A stretch of DNA of 64,000 bases from Lepraria neglecta (Eukaryota > Ascomycota > Lecanoromycetes > Lecanorales > Stereocaulaceae). The translations under genes were made by a program, and so were the position numbers. The first letter of the stretch is position 1; each line of letters begins with the position of its first letter. The notes under the pieces were generated by a model. That model did no database searches. It saw only the letters and a program-made list of their open reading frames with translations, and was not told where the DNA came from. The stretch lies in the NCBI GenBank assembly GCA_033220425.1, contig CM065646.1:3975501-4039500 (forward strand). The letters are read 5' to 3'. Below are positions 1 through 12,478 of the stretch, piece by piece.

Positions 1-77
1 CAGGCGAAATAGACGGCCACTGAAAGGCAGGGAGTCCACTGAAATAATAGTTGCGATGCCAACAGCCATCATGTCCT

Positions 78-1286
78 TCATTTCCAATGGCCCTTCACCC
101 TCCTCAATTCATCCGCATCTATAACTTCTGCATTGCCCATTTGCAAAGAGCCATCTGGAACATGATAAAGTACCCCAGCATCAACAGCATGCCTAACAGC
201 AGGATAGACAGCCAAAGCGAAATTGCTCGATCTAGCAAGCACATAGTCCAAAGTGATACCTTGATCTTGTCCAAACAGCTTAAGCTGCTTCGTTTCATTA
301 AAACTGTGATCAATGCCACTGGTCCATCCGTGCAGCGCATAAGATAGGCGCCAATCTCTCTTCCAAGTCTTGGGCTCTTTTAGTTTGAAATTGGCTATGA
401 AATCGGTGATATTCTCTGTGGGTTTGTTGTTGATAATATCAAGTCCCTCGTCTGGATGGACTCTGTAGAGTTTCTCGAGATCCTCCGGGTACCACGATGA
501 GGGAAAGAATGAATCTCGATTGAGGACCAAGGCCTGAGAGTCAGGGCTCTGGAATTCGCGTACCAACGTTGTGAGTAGGATAGTCGCGTGGTCTGCCCAT
601 TCGCCGAACTTGAAAACGACATCTTGTAGCGCATGGTATGTAGCCATCATCTTGTTGTTTGGCACTGCGAGTATAACAGCAGGACATATCTCCCCATTGA
701 CCTGCCTGCCAACAACATTATCGTAATGTAGATGGCGTAGAGGTTTCAGGTCTCGTAGGATATAGGAGTCGTCGTCGAGATAGATGCCGCCGTACTTCAT
801 CAGGATATCGGTGCGCACGAAGTCGGATTGATTGGGAAGGAGATGGACCGTGGTGCCATTTGTCGTCTGGTTTGTAGTATCATGATGTTTGAACTCCACA
901 CCAGGTAGATCAGAGACCGCCTGAGTATAGGGGCTTTTAGCCTTTTTTATCCATCCCTCAATCGAGCCCTCTTCAACGTTGGTCCAAATGTAAATGGTCT
1001 CTGGCCTTAGGTAGTACCATGCGGAGTAGACGGCGACGAATTGGCGAAAAGGGAATTCGAACGGTGCGGTTGAGTTTGGGTAACTCAGGTGGACGAAATG
1101 TACGATATTGGGGATCGTAGAGGAACCTTGGGTAGTCTTATGAAGGCCCGGGATGTGTAAGGAGTCTGGGACGAAGCCGCGAGGGCCGAGGGATGGTAGC
1201 AGCAGAAATAGAGAGACCAGGACAAGTGCCAGAGCAGCCCATATTGTTTTTGCGTTGCTAGCTGACTTGAACATCAAATGGAACAT
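78..1286 (-). CDS. GT32-type glycosyltransferase with DXD motif (type II membrane protein)
   Basis: Uninterrupted 402-residue frame starting at a true ATG. Residues 14-31 are a hydrophobic signal-anchor, so the protein is probably a Golgi or ER type II membrane enzyme with a lumenal catalytic domain. The catalytic part starts near residue 59 with IPNIVHFVHLS, the usual opening of the DXD sugar-transferase family (Gly_transf_sug, GT32, which includes Och1-like mannosyltransferases). It then has YIWTN near residue 99 and the nucleotide-sugar-binding GGIYLDDD with Asp171-173. Expected role, from the family: transfer of a sugar from a nucleotide donor to a glycan or glycolipid. Donor and acceptor cannot be read from sequence. 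Several N-x-T/S sites fit a lumenal protein. No intron is needed. It is followed by about 1 kb without a gene upstream of its start. Confidence 0.85.
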   Translation of the reverse strand: MFHLMFKSASNAKTIWAALALVLVSLFLLLPSLGPRGFVPDSLHIPGLHKTTQGSSTIPNIVHFVHLSYPNSTAPFEFPFRQFVAVYSAWYYLRPETIYIWTNVEEGSIEGWIKKAKSPYTQAVSDLPGVEFKHHDTTNQTTNGTTVHLLPNQSDFVRTDILMKYGGIYLDDDSYILRDLKPLRHLHYDNVVGRQVNGEICPAVILAVPNNKMMATYHALQDVVFKFGEWADHATILLTTLVREFQSPDSQALVLNRDSFFPSSWYPEDLEKLYRVHPDEGLDIINNKPTENITDFIANFKLKEPKTWKRDWRLSYALHGWTSGIDHSFNETKQLKLFGQDQGITLDYVLARSSNFALAVYPAVRHAVDAGVLYHVPDGSLQMGNAEVIDADELRRVKGHWK

Positions 1287-2312
1287 GGTAATGGAGTGCC
1301 CGAGGGGAGACGAGAACGAGCGTTGACACGCAACAGGAGAGCATTGAATTGAAGCAAGAAAAAGGTTTCAGGGGCCGTGATACTTGAAAAGTTGACGAAG
1401 TACCGTGGTTCGGGTACTACTGGTAGCCTCGGGTGGCTTGATAAATTTCCCGGAGAGCAGGGGGGCCTTAAACGTCGAAATTCAACCGGTTCGCAAGATC
1501 GAATACGTTTCGACTGACCGCATGCGCCAACAGAACCTGCTAGTAGTGACTCTGACAGACCTGACATGATTTATGAGCAGGAACACATAACCTACGAAAG
1601 CTCAAGACATTAATTTCGCTCGACGGCCGGCCAGAGACTCGATGCCAGTAAGGCTGATCAATTCCAGTCAAATCTTTTCATTAGCGTCCGGGGGCCTGAT
1701 CATTGGTGAAAACTCCCAATAAAGACATCGAGCCCTGTTTGTGGTCAGGCAGGATTCCACCCCCACCTTTGCTGGCCGCAATCCTTTCGGCTCGTCACAT
1801 ACTGATCCTCAATTGTATGTGCCCGCCCTGCCGCGCTTCTCGACCTATCCATAATGTTGATCCGAGTATAACATCAAATGGGTCGATATATCTGCTATGT
1901 TGAAAGATTAGCTTCATTTAATGAAAGAGCCATGCTAGTTTATCGCCTTCGTCCAGGATCCAAACAGAAGCTCCACTAAATTAATACACTCCAGCCGAAT
2001 GAATATATACTATCCCATCTTCATGCCGTCCACATTATCATACATATCTCATTTCCATCCCGTCAATCCGTCTGGTATCTGACATCCGCTGCTCATAATC
2101 CCAGCAAGCTTACTCAGCTACTCAATAACCATCATCACCGGCTCCAACCAACCCACATCTCTCACTCCTCCAGCATCCCCTCCACCCTCCGATCCCCCTG
2201 CAAATCATCCTTCCTCACCCCAAAAGAATACGGCCTCGGATTCCCCACCCTCCCCGCTCCCAACTCACTCCGCGCGCTCTGCTCCCTACTAACCCCCAGC
2301 CTCGTCCAACGG
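1287..2312. other. Intergenic, no gene seen
   Basis: Lies upstream of the glycosyltransferase (minus strand) and downstream of the rhodopsin-domain gene. Short open frames here have no coding character or recognisable motif. A minus-strand frame at 2162-2365 might be a former C-terminal extension of the neighbouring membrane protein in a shifted frame, but this is weak. Confidence 0.5.
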
Positions 2313-3437
2313 CTATACCCCAAACCCCTTCTCCATAGGCTCACCCGGATCAGTAATAGACCCATTCATAAGACTATCATCCGGCGTCGTGCGCGTATTA
2401 TGGTTTCTAGGCCAAACGCGCTGGAAAGCTTCGGCGTCGTCGTAGTGGTTTGTTTTTGGGCCGAGTTCTATGTGCTCGGCATGTTTGCCCCATTGGCTGG
2501 GGCAGAGCCAGCGGAAGAGGGGACCGAGGGGCATGCAGGCGGCTATTAGGGCTAGGTAGTGCTCGATGCAGCTGTTTGAATGCGTTAGCGGCGAATCGGA
2601 TGCAAATGGGATAGATGGGTTGGCTACTCACAATAAAGTCACGACGTGGTATTGAGCCATAGTGGCATCAGTAGTCCCACGTGCTTCAGCAGCGAAAGCT
2701 ACGCGGATCGCGCAGGCTGCTGAGGCTCTAGCATGCACGTTAGTATCAATACCCCTGGTTTCTGTTCAAGCAAGAATGATGGGACTCACAATACACCGCA
2801 CAAGAAAACAAAAAGTAAATAAACCCTCTGGGTCCACGAGATCTTAAGCTTCAAAACCATCGGAACCGGAAGCGCAAGTATAACAGCATCAGCGACGAGG
2901 TCCAAGCCCCCAATAGCAAGCGTAAGTTCTCCATAAGCAAAACAATTCATAGAAACAGTAATACCCCATCCTATTCTTCCTGTTACAAAGGCCCATGATC
3001 GTGAAGAAGGCGACCCAGTAGTAAATGGTACAGTAGGCGAAGAGGACGTAGATGATGTATCGGAGTTTCGCTTGCAGTTGGAAGACGCGCAGGTAGAAGA
3101 AGAGGATGGAGACTTTGACGAAATAGTAAGATGCTGGGCAGGCGGCGAAGGTGGCCGTGATCCACCATAGGTAGTCGGGTGTATATGTTGACATAGCAAC
3201 GTGCCAGATATGCTGTCCTAGGCCATAGTATGTGGTTTTTATCACAAAGGAGGTGAATATGATGGTCCCAACTAGGGCCAGAACCATAGTATAGTCGTCC
3301 CGTCCCAGCCGCCAGCCGGTCAGCACCGTCCTTGAAAGGATCCGGGGTCCCACAATGAGTACCGACACAACGAGCAGAACGATGTTGCAAGTAACCAGAT
3401 TCGAAGAGTAGTTGACCGGATCAACGAAATTGGACAT
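2313..3437 (-). CDS. Fungal rhodopsin-domain integral membrane protein (SAT4/Pth11-like group), frame break in the middle
   Basis: The first exon begins at ATG 3437 (MSNFVDP). The open frame runs further upstream, but only from a TTG. It shows several membrane helices and the family signature RDDYTMVLA followed by YGLGQHIW. The second part carries NCFAYGELTLAIGGLD and DAVILALPVPMVLKLK, typical of helices 5-6 of the fungal rhodopsin domain (PF20684-type). Introns are readable near 2790-2730 and 2640-2575, leading to a C-terminal exon with CMPLGPLFRW and a hydrophilic tail ending GFGV at 2313. Around 2960-2995 the reading frame changes by one without a credible GT-AG intron. The gene is therefore either slightly damaged or carries a sequencing indel. 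Family members are seven-helix plasma-membrane proteins, some GPCR-like. No ligand can be inferred. Confidence 0.6.
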
Positions 3438-4812
3438 TCCAGCTAGCGGTGCAGGGCCGGCACAATATGTCCATCCATAATGGCTGAGAATTAAGAATGT
3501 TTTGTATATAATGCTCAAAATGATTCTTTTTCAAGTAGAGCCTCACTCGCTCCACAATCAATGAAATTGGGAGAAATGACGTGGGCAAAAAGGGCAGCAC
3601 GGATCTTATTTACGCGCAAGCATAATGAGAGGATGGCTCCATAAGACGCGGCACCCAGGTACTGGCGCTGGTCATAGTCTCTATAGCCATTCTGTCGTGC
3701 GTATCTAAGTGTGCCAATGGTTAGGACGAATCCAGTTCCGATAATCTCTTGGGTGGTGTGCTGAAAATCAAAAGGTCAGCTGTGTGCGCCCTGAAGCCTC
3801 ATGATAACGTCGGGACGGAAAACACATGCGTGCTATGAACAGCCCTCGCAACTTGAGACATGCTTTTGGACTTTGCTTCTCTTTCTTTCTTAGTGGCACC
3901 CTCCATCTCACTTTTTTTGGGGTGGCACTGCTACGTCAACGTGATGATTCTTAGTCTGTTTCAACTCTCATCGTTTTTTCAGATCCTCATTAAAAAGCAC
4001 GGACATAAACTGAACAGGGCTTATATTCAGGTTGGCACCCCAAGGCCGAAACAGAGGCAGTAACCTCGGATGAGGCAATGAAATGAGGCTCGTGCAATGA
4101 GGGCCTGGACTTCGAGACCCTCGGACGGCTGGGTTATCAGATTAGGATGCTAAGGGAGGCACAGCGGAGTTTAGGAACATTCAGAGTTGGAAAATTGCGT
4201 ACCTGCCTAACTAGATTTCGGTGTTATGTGTTTCCGCTGTATAGTCCATGAAGGTCAACTGAACAGGGCCAAAAGGCGTCTGCAGCTAGCTTCCCGTGTA
4301 GAAGAAGAACTTCAAATCACTTCTCTTTCAAGAGAGTATGCAACCCTCAAGAGGTATCTTTTGCCGTTCAATTATCGACCGTGGCTGTTCTCCCGCGTCA
4401 GTAATGGTTGTTACATCTCCACCTCAGAAGGATGCGATCTGTATGCAATTAAAGGGCCAAATCTGTTGATCTCCTTTGCTGTCATTTTGGCGTTCCTGGC
4501 CCGCAAAAAACCGTCATTGATTCTGAATCGAGACTGTCCACAACTGGGCGTTCTGCAGGTCTGCGGCGAAGTCTGACAGGAACATTCTAATGTTTCTGGA
4601 CACGAGGATGGTCAAGCTCGGTCCAGGTCAGAGGAGTGGCTGATCTCTGCCGAGAGGAGCTGAAATGGAATGTTTTTTGTCTAGGTGCAGAGAGACAATA
4701 TACAGTCTATAGCGATCTATAGCGATCTATAGCCTCGATTTCCGCTTATTCACAATACGCCTTCACTCAGTCAGCCTCGCAACCCATCATCCAATGACAT
4801 TGTTTGACTCAC
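3438..4812. other. Intergenic, with a short direct repeat
   Basis: No gene is supported. A plus-strand frame at 4226-4576 (116 codons) has no recognisable domain and is probably chance. The stretch includes a 10 bp unit repeated about three times at 4707-4733, listed separately. Confidence 0.5.
4707..4733. repeat. 10 bp direct repeat, about 2.7 copies
   Basis: The unit CTATAGCGAT occurs at 4707 and 4717, and a third copy from 4727 diverges after CTATAGC. It lies about 80 bp beyond the stop of the aldo/keto reductase. No function is suggested. Confidence 0.8.
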
Positions 4813-6019
4813 CTACCTCTCCCTTCCAAACTTCGGGGGCTTAGCTGGTGTGTTGTCCAAAATTTTCCCAATCTCCTCCATATGCTCCGGCGTAAGTTGG
4901 GCCAAAATCTTCACCGCACCACAGTTGTCCTTTATCTGTTCCGGCTTCGTAGCCCCCAAGATAACCGTGCTAACATTCTCATTCTTTGCCGCCCAAGCCA
5001 GTGCAAGCTGGCTAGTATTGCCTCCCAGCTTCTCCGCAATAGCGGTAAGCTTCTTAACCTTCTCGATCTTCTTCTTTCCCTCTGGGCTTTCTAACTCTTT
5101 GATCGTGCTGTCGAAAACCTCTTTATGATTGGAGAATCTCGAGCCCTCAGGTATGCCATCATTGTATTTCCCTGTCAACAACCCAGATGCCAATGGTGAC
5201 CAGATTGTGGTACCGTACTTGAATTGGTCGAAGAGAGGGGCGTATTCGACTTCAAAGCGTTCACGGTGGAAGGCGTTGTATTGGGGTTGTTCGGCGATGG
5301 GGGCAATGAGGTTATATTTGTCTGCAATCTGGGTCGCTTCCATGATTTGGACAGCAGACCACTCTGACGTTCCCCAGTAGTACGCCATATTTAGGTTGCG
5401 GATTGCTTGAGTGAAGCCCTCGACGATCTCCTTCATCGGAGTGCTGGTGTAGTCAGAACATGTACTATCGAAGATGTAATGCGGGGGCAGACGTACGCAT
5501 AGTCAGGTCTATGAGCAAAGACCGCATCAACGTAAGGCTGCTGTAGACGCTGCAGCGAGCTCTTAAGGCCCTCAATAACATGCTTCTTCGAAAGACCGCG
5601 TGTGTTAGGCTCCTTGCGACCCGTCCCAAAGAAGACCTTGGTAATGAGGACGTATTCGTCTCGTGGCCATGCAAGCTCTTTCAGTGCAGTTCCCATCTCG
5701 AGCTCGCATTGTCCATTGGCGTAGACCTAGTACGTGTTAGCTAGACTGCTAGGTGAGTCGCAGAAGGGAAGACTCACCTCTGCGGTATCGAAGGTATTGA
5801 CGCCATGGTCCCATGCAGTCTGAAGGCATTCTTTGACGATATTGCCCTTTTGTGTGCCGCCGTATGTGAGCCAGCCACCTGGTAGCACGGTCAGCTATAT
5901 TCAATTGGCTCTCTGAAGGGAAATCTCTTACCTAGTGAGAAGACGGAGACTTTCAGTCCCGTGGGCCCCAGGTGCCTGAAGACCATGTCCTTGGGGTCAT
6001 ATTTCGATTCGACAGCCAT
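4813..6019 (-). CDS. Aldo/keto reductase, voltage-gated K+ channel beta-subunit-like
   Basis: Four exons joined by three short introns give a protein of roughly 345 residues. The start ATG at 6019 opens with MAVESKYDP, and the first splice restores [10 protein letters not shown]. The AKR tetrad is visible: Asp and Tyr in FDTAEVYANG, Lys in LITKVFFG, His in FAHRPDY. The C-terminal half has [10 protein letters not shown], then IAEQPQYN and [14 protein letters not shown], the characteristic strand set of the Kv-beta/AKR6 group. Expected role: NADPH-dependent reduction of aldehydes or ketones in the cytosol. Whether it associates with a potassium channel is unknown. The introns after SLG, after DTAE and after RPDY all splice cleanly in frame, so the gene looks intact. 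Confidence 0.9.
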
Positions 6020-6546
6020 GATTTTGATTTAGTTTGGTAATTTGAGTCGTCTTCTGGTAATTCCCTAACTGTTAGAAGTGCAATTGGAGAAGAGATGGTG
6101 CTCCTAAGAACCCAGTCTTCAATATCCAAACAACGATGACGTTTAGCTTGTTCGCTTGGTTCGGCAAGAAGTTAAGGCGTTCGAAGCGGGGTTTCCGGGG
6201 TATATAGCTACGTACTACGGTTCATCACGAAATATGAGAGCTTATCGGTACTGTGCAATGATTTCTAGTTAAAGCCGTCGATGGGCAAGCTATTCTGCAT
6301 GACCTGTGTTCGATACGCCGAACTGCCACATAAGGTGAATAGAGAAGAGATTCCATATAGAAGACGCCATTCGTATTCCTGCCATAGTCCACCTCCAGCT
6401 CATGCCTAATCCTTCTTGACAAGCCCAAGCACACATAGCTCCGTAGCATATTCTGACTCCAAATCACGCCTCCTTGAAACAATACCATCCGGTGGCTCCC
6501 TAGACATGCAGTAATTGAAATTTGGAAAAGAAGCATGGAAATCCTC
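6020..6546. other. Intergenic, no gene seen
   Basis: Contains the upstream region of the aldo/keto reductase and the downstream region of the FHA gene, both on the minus strand. No further coding signal was seen. Confidence 0.5.
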
Positions 6547-9503
6547 TTAAGCAACATTGCTCAACTCACGCAGAGCTTCCTCGCGGACATTGGCCGGGAT
6601 CGTAGCCACAAAGGCAGCAAGAGCTCCCACCAAGCCTACGCAAACGCCTGAGACGAATTTGCCGATACCTCCGGTAGATGACTTTGAAGTTCTAGCCTTC
6701 TTGCGAGCAGGGCCTTCAGTGCTCTCAACCTTGGTCGTGACTGTTGTAGAGGGCAAGGCGATGACAGGCTCAGGAACACTCTCTTGAGTGGAAGAAGTGA
6801 CCTCGACAGGTGGAAGAATGTCCCTAGGTTGAGCATCAGGTAGAGGGGTCTCAGTATTTTCAGCATCGGCAGAATAAGGTGACGGTGGAGGCGGCTGTCT
6901 TGAAGCCCGTCGATGGAAGGACTCATTGTCCGAGCTCATCTCGTCGGCTCTTCGCTTGCGAGGTCGTGAGGTTTCCTCGAAGGGAGCATTGACGATGCTC
7001 GAAATGTTGAGCTTCGAGGAGTGCCGGTCTGAAGCTTTACGGGGCTCGGGGTTGAGAACGATTCGGTGAAGGGTCTCGGGGATAGGATTTTGTGTCCCGC
7101 AAGTAGTCTTCGGAGGCTCAATAGTACGCAATGAAGCACCCCCTCCCAAAGCCCAGGAAGACTGGTCGTGCTGCTGATGCATGTTTCGGCCGCTGAACGG
7201 CCCTTCATCGTAAGGCTTGGGGGAAGACTCTGAGATCATGAGGTCGGGATAGGAGAAAGGAACCATGTAGTCGTTGCCGTATTTCCAGTTCGTCTTGGCT
7301 AGCGCTGCGTCTGATGGGCTGGGTGCTCGCAGAACAGAGGGTAGTGGATCATTATGACTCGGCGGGCTAACATCAATGCCCTCGCTCATGCTAATATTGT
7401 GGCCATAGTTGTGGCACGGAAGTTGATTGTAGGTCGCAGGAGCCTTGGGAGTCGGTTGCGCGCCTCCTATCATCACGGATCGCATATTAACATGAGGCGG
7501 GATAGCATTGGGGTAAGTCGATCGGAGCTGTGAGATCCTAACTCTGGGGAAGGACTCATCACTGTCGATATCCTTCTCAGGATCAAAGTCGGAGAAGTCG
7601 TCGTCCTGGTCGAACCCATCATCGTCCTCACTGTCAAAGCCATCTGTGGCACCAGCGATGGACGCAACAGGGAAATCCGGGGAGTTTGGCCTTACAGCCT
7701 CTTTCTCTTTGGAGTCTCGCGACGCGGCACCAAGATGTGGGGAGGTTTGTTTTAGTGGCTCTTTCTCTTTGGAAACCCGAGCTTGTGTCTCAAGAATTAT
7801 GCGCCTCAGCTGATCCTCTGTATCCAAATCTGTCTCTGCATTGTCCACTGTTGGCGGCTTGTAGTGTGAATGAGCGAGTTGCGATTCTTCACGGAATCGA
7901 GGGCTTATAGCTGAGTAGAGTTGGGGGCTCGTTAGTCGCGGTTCTGGACTGTATGGACCGACTTGAGGGCTTTGAGCCGAGTCGAGCTGGAAGCTGGTCG
8001 GCCGCATTTCCGGGCTGTACAGAATGAATTGAGGGCTTGTAGCCGAAGTGAGCTTGGGGCTCGTAGCTCGCGGCTCCGGGCTGTCAGGATGGTATTGAGG
8101 GTTTTCAGCTGACATAAATAGAGGGCTAGTAGCTCGCGGCTTCCGGCTGTTGGGGAGATATTGAGGGCTTTGGACTAAGCTTCGCTGCGGTTGGTAGATT
8201 GGGAGGACATCAGGACCATCGTCCTCGCTCTGACTATAGGCATCACTGAGACCATCGTCCTCGCTCTCGGTATCAGGAACGTCGTGCGTCTCAGCCGGTG
8301 CACCCTCGAGGTTGATTGGATCTTGTTGAGATGAGCCCAGCGTCGTGGGCTTGGAAAGCAGGTCCTGCAAGCTGGGCCCCTTCAGGTTGAGGCCGCGTTT
8401 GCCACCCTGTGCCGAACCACTCCCTGGGGCTTCAGCTCCGACCTCAGGAAAGTTACACTTCTTAAGGCTAGCTCCGTGATCAGGAGTAGTGACTGTAGAG
8501 TCTTTGTTGCCGTCGCCTTGCACTGAGGACGCTATCTCAATCTCGTCGTCTTTTTCAGAGTCGGTTTCATCGTCAGTCGATGGGATCGAATAGGTACGAG
8601 GGCGAGACCCGATGACTTCCACGGAACCCTCTCGAGATTGCTCTGAAAACGACTCATGGTCTTCTCCTTCGTCTTCTTCTTCTTCTTCTGGGACACGGAA
8701 TCCCAACTGGCGTGGGAGCATGCGAGAGAAAATACCTGAGTATGCAGAGCTGTAGAGGCTGTCAGTCGTAGGCTTTGAGACTTGGTAGTATCACTGACCT
8801 GGAAGGGTCCCATTTTGAGTGGACACGGAAGTCTTTAGCAGGATATGTGACTTCAGTACAAGGTCAGCCCAGGCATATGGAGAGGTTGGGAGTATGCGGT
8901 AGGGTAGCCTTACCTGCTCCGCTCGTCACTCTCTGGCCGAATGTAATAACCTCGCCATCAGCCACAGTGTACGGAACTCCAGTCTCCAATCTCTGCTTCT
9001 TCAGGAACGTCCCATGCGTTGATCCGCAGTCCTTCACGTAGATCTCCTGTGACAAATCATCAGCAATGTCCAGGCGCTCTGGGTGGAGCCGTTCTGTACT
9101 CACGCGGTGTTGGGAAGAGAACGTGAACTTTGCATGTGTGCGGGATAGGATCGGATAGTCGAACCATGCGTTGGTGGGCCCTACCAACAGGCCTTTGTGG
9201 GCATTCTTCGAAGCTCGACCGATATCCGTCTCTTTCTTCTCATCGCTGAGCCTGATCACCCGATGGTTCTCATCCTCATCATGTCCGAGTGGGGTCAGCT
9301 TGATCGTGACTGCAAACCAGAATGTCAGCATCTTGAAATCCTGCACTGGAGCTTCATGCGTTGCAAGCCTCATGAAAGGCAGAGCAATATGGCCAAGCTG
9401 TCACAGTCCTTGCGGTCGATGACAGCTCCAGCCTTGGAGGATAGGTACGGTGGTAAAGCCTACCTTGCATATTGTTCATAGCGTTGCCACTCATACCTCC
9501 CAT
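6547..9503 (-). CDS. FHA-domain protein with proline-directed-site repeats and C-terminal membrane anchor
   Basis: Five exons. ATG 9503 (MGGMSGNAMNNMQ) splices across 9463-9310 into VTIKLTPLG, the start of an FHA domain. Further introns lie at 9103-9047, 8913-8851 and about 8798-8750. The domain shows DIGRAS, SRTHAKF and GSTHGTFL, the phosphothreonine-binding loops. After roughly 130 residues a very acidic, disordered middle follows. It includes four to five copies of a unit of about 23 residues of the type SPEPRATSP with SPQ (7890-8180). The last 35 residues hold a hydrophobic helix (VSGVCVGLVGALAAFVATIP), which suggests a tail anchor in the ER or nuclear envelope. Tail-anchored FHA proteins such as yeast Far9/Far10 are a distant analogy only, and no coiled coil is evident here. 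Probable role: a phospho-dependent scaffold. Confidence 0.8.
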
Positions 9504-10210
9504 AGTCGCTGTTACAACCTGTGGTGCAGTTGGTATTGTCGAGATGTTGATGGTTTCTAGCTCCTGATGATCAGGTGGTGGGCAGTGAAGGTGCCGGATC
9601 ACCAAAGACTAGGCCGAGTGATATGACTTGGTCAATGTGTCGAGATCTCCCGACACAGATATTTCAACAGTAGAGTGACGAGCGAGTACCGGCAGTGTCA
9701 AAACACTGCGTTAACGAGGAAGAGGTATGCACATTTCGAGTTGTTGCAGGGAAGGAGGGTGGGAGATGTAAGAGTCAAAGAGGCAGCAAGGCGTACACTT
9801 TATCTTGGTGGGGTAAAGTGCCAAGACTTGCTCGACCGAGAGACCTTCCGACTTCTATAGGCTACGAGGCGCAATTCACTCGGAATGGATACAGTAATTC
9901 ACGAGACAGCATTGGAAGTTCTATCTAATTTGCAGGTCAAGGAACGCATTCATCTTGTTGGGAAGAGCTGCGGTGAAGATCAATTGCCCTGCCTGAGTAA
10001 GCCCCGTAGACCCACAGTAATATTAGCCTACGTATCAAAGTACATCGAAAGAGAAGCTGCCGAAGTGCCGTGAATAAGGCCGTCAAAATGAATGTGGGAC
10101 TATGAAAAACCCCCTAAGATTCTTGCCAATTTTCCAGGAAGCTAGCTTGATGTCATCGGAGCAGAAGGATGTCTTTTCAGATCTTATCGGCCTCCACTGC
10201 CGCATAGATC
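9504..10210. other. Intergenic, no gene seen
   Basis: Between the 3' end of SLT2 and the start of the FHA gene (both minus strand). Open frames here are short and without motif. It presumably holds the SLT2 3' UTR and the FHA promoter. Confidence 0.5.
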
Positions 10211-11738
<1,528 letters not shown>

Positions 11739-12478
11739 CTTGTGGCAGCGAACTTTTTTGCTGGTCCAGGAGATGATCGAAGCAAGGTATTTCTGCGGCT
11801 AGATATTTGATGATGTAGAAGCTTTCCAATCAGTCTCACTATGCAGGGCTTGTGTAATGTGCAATATGCGCAACCTTTTCCGTGGTGCGTACTTTAAAAG
11901 GCGACTATCAAGGATAAGCAAGTGTCACCATCGCTCTTCATATACACATGTAAAGTCTGCCAGCTGAGACAGAATGAGGTGAGCACCAATTTGCTGTGCA
12001 TCGACGAGACGAAGTGCCGTTGTTGTTGAAACTTGGTGGGGGATTCCTATCAACCAATGGTGGAGCTGAGCTTTGGTCTTGGCGTCTTCAGCCCAACTAG
12101 GCGGCTTGTTTAGTGCAAAGGACCGCGGCGATGATGAGTTTTCTCATCTTACTCCACGTCACGTCACCCTCGAATGCCCCTTTTGTTTGCTTGCTGCAAA
12201 TTATGGAGACCCCAGCCAAGAGCGACGTGTTCGGCGTCCATCCACTGCTTCAATTTAACGCTAAGAAAGCTGACAACATTCATTTTGAGAGAAGACCACT
12301 CACGTCCGAATCGGTCACCACATCATCGATCTGTTTGCTAATCTGGCCTGTATAAAGACTACCTTATGCCGAGGTAAAGACGAACGTTTAACTTGGCTAT
12401 CAAAGCTATCTGGTGACTAACAATACGCTAATAAACACATTCCTTGGAAATCGTGGTCCTGATGTCCTCTCCTCGATC
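11739..12478. other. SLT2 upstream region, no gene seen
   Basis: About 740 bp upstream of the SLT2 start. Short frames on both strands lack motifs. It is likely the SLT2 promoter plus the tail of the adjacent decayed gene. Confidence 0.5.

Noticed and set aside
4226-4576. Plus-strand 116-codon frame
   Set aside because: No domain, no leader or splice logic, and amino-acid make-up is not distinctive.
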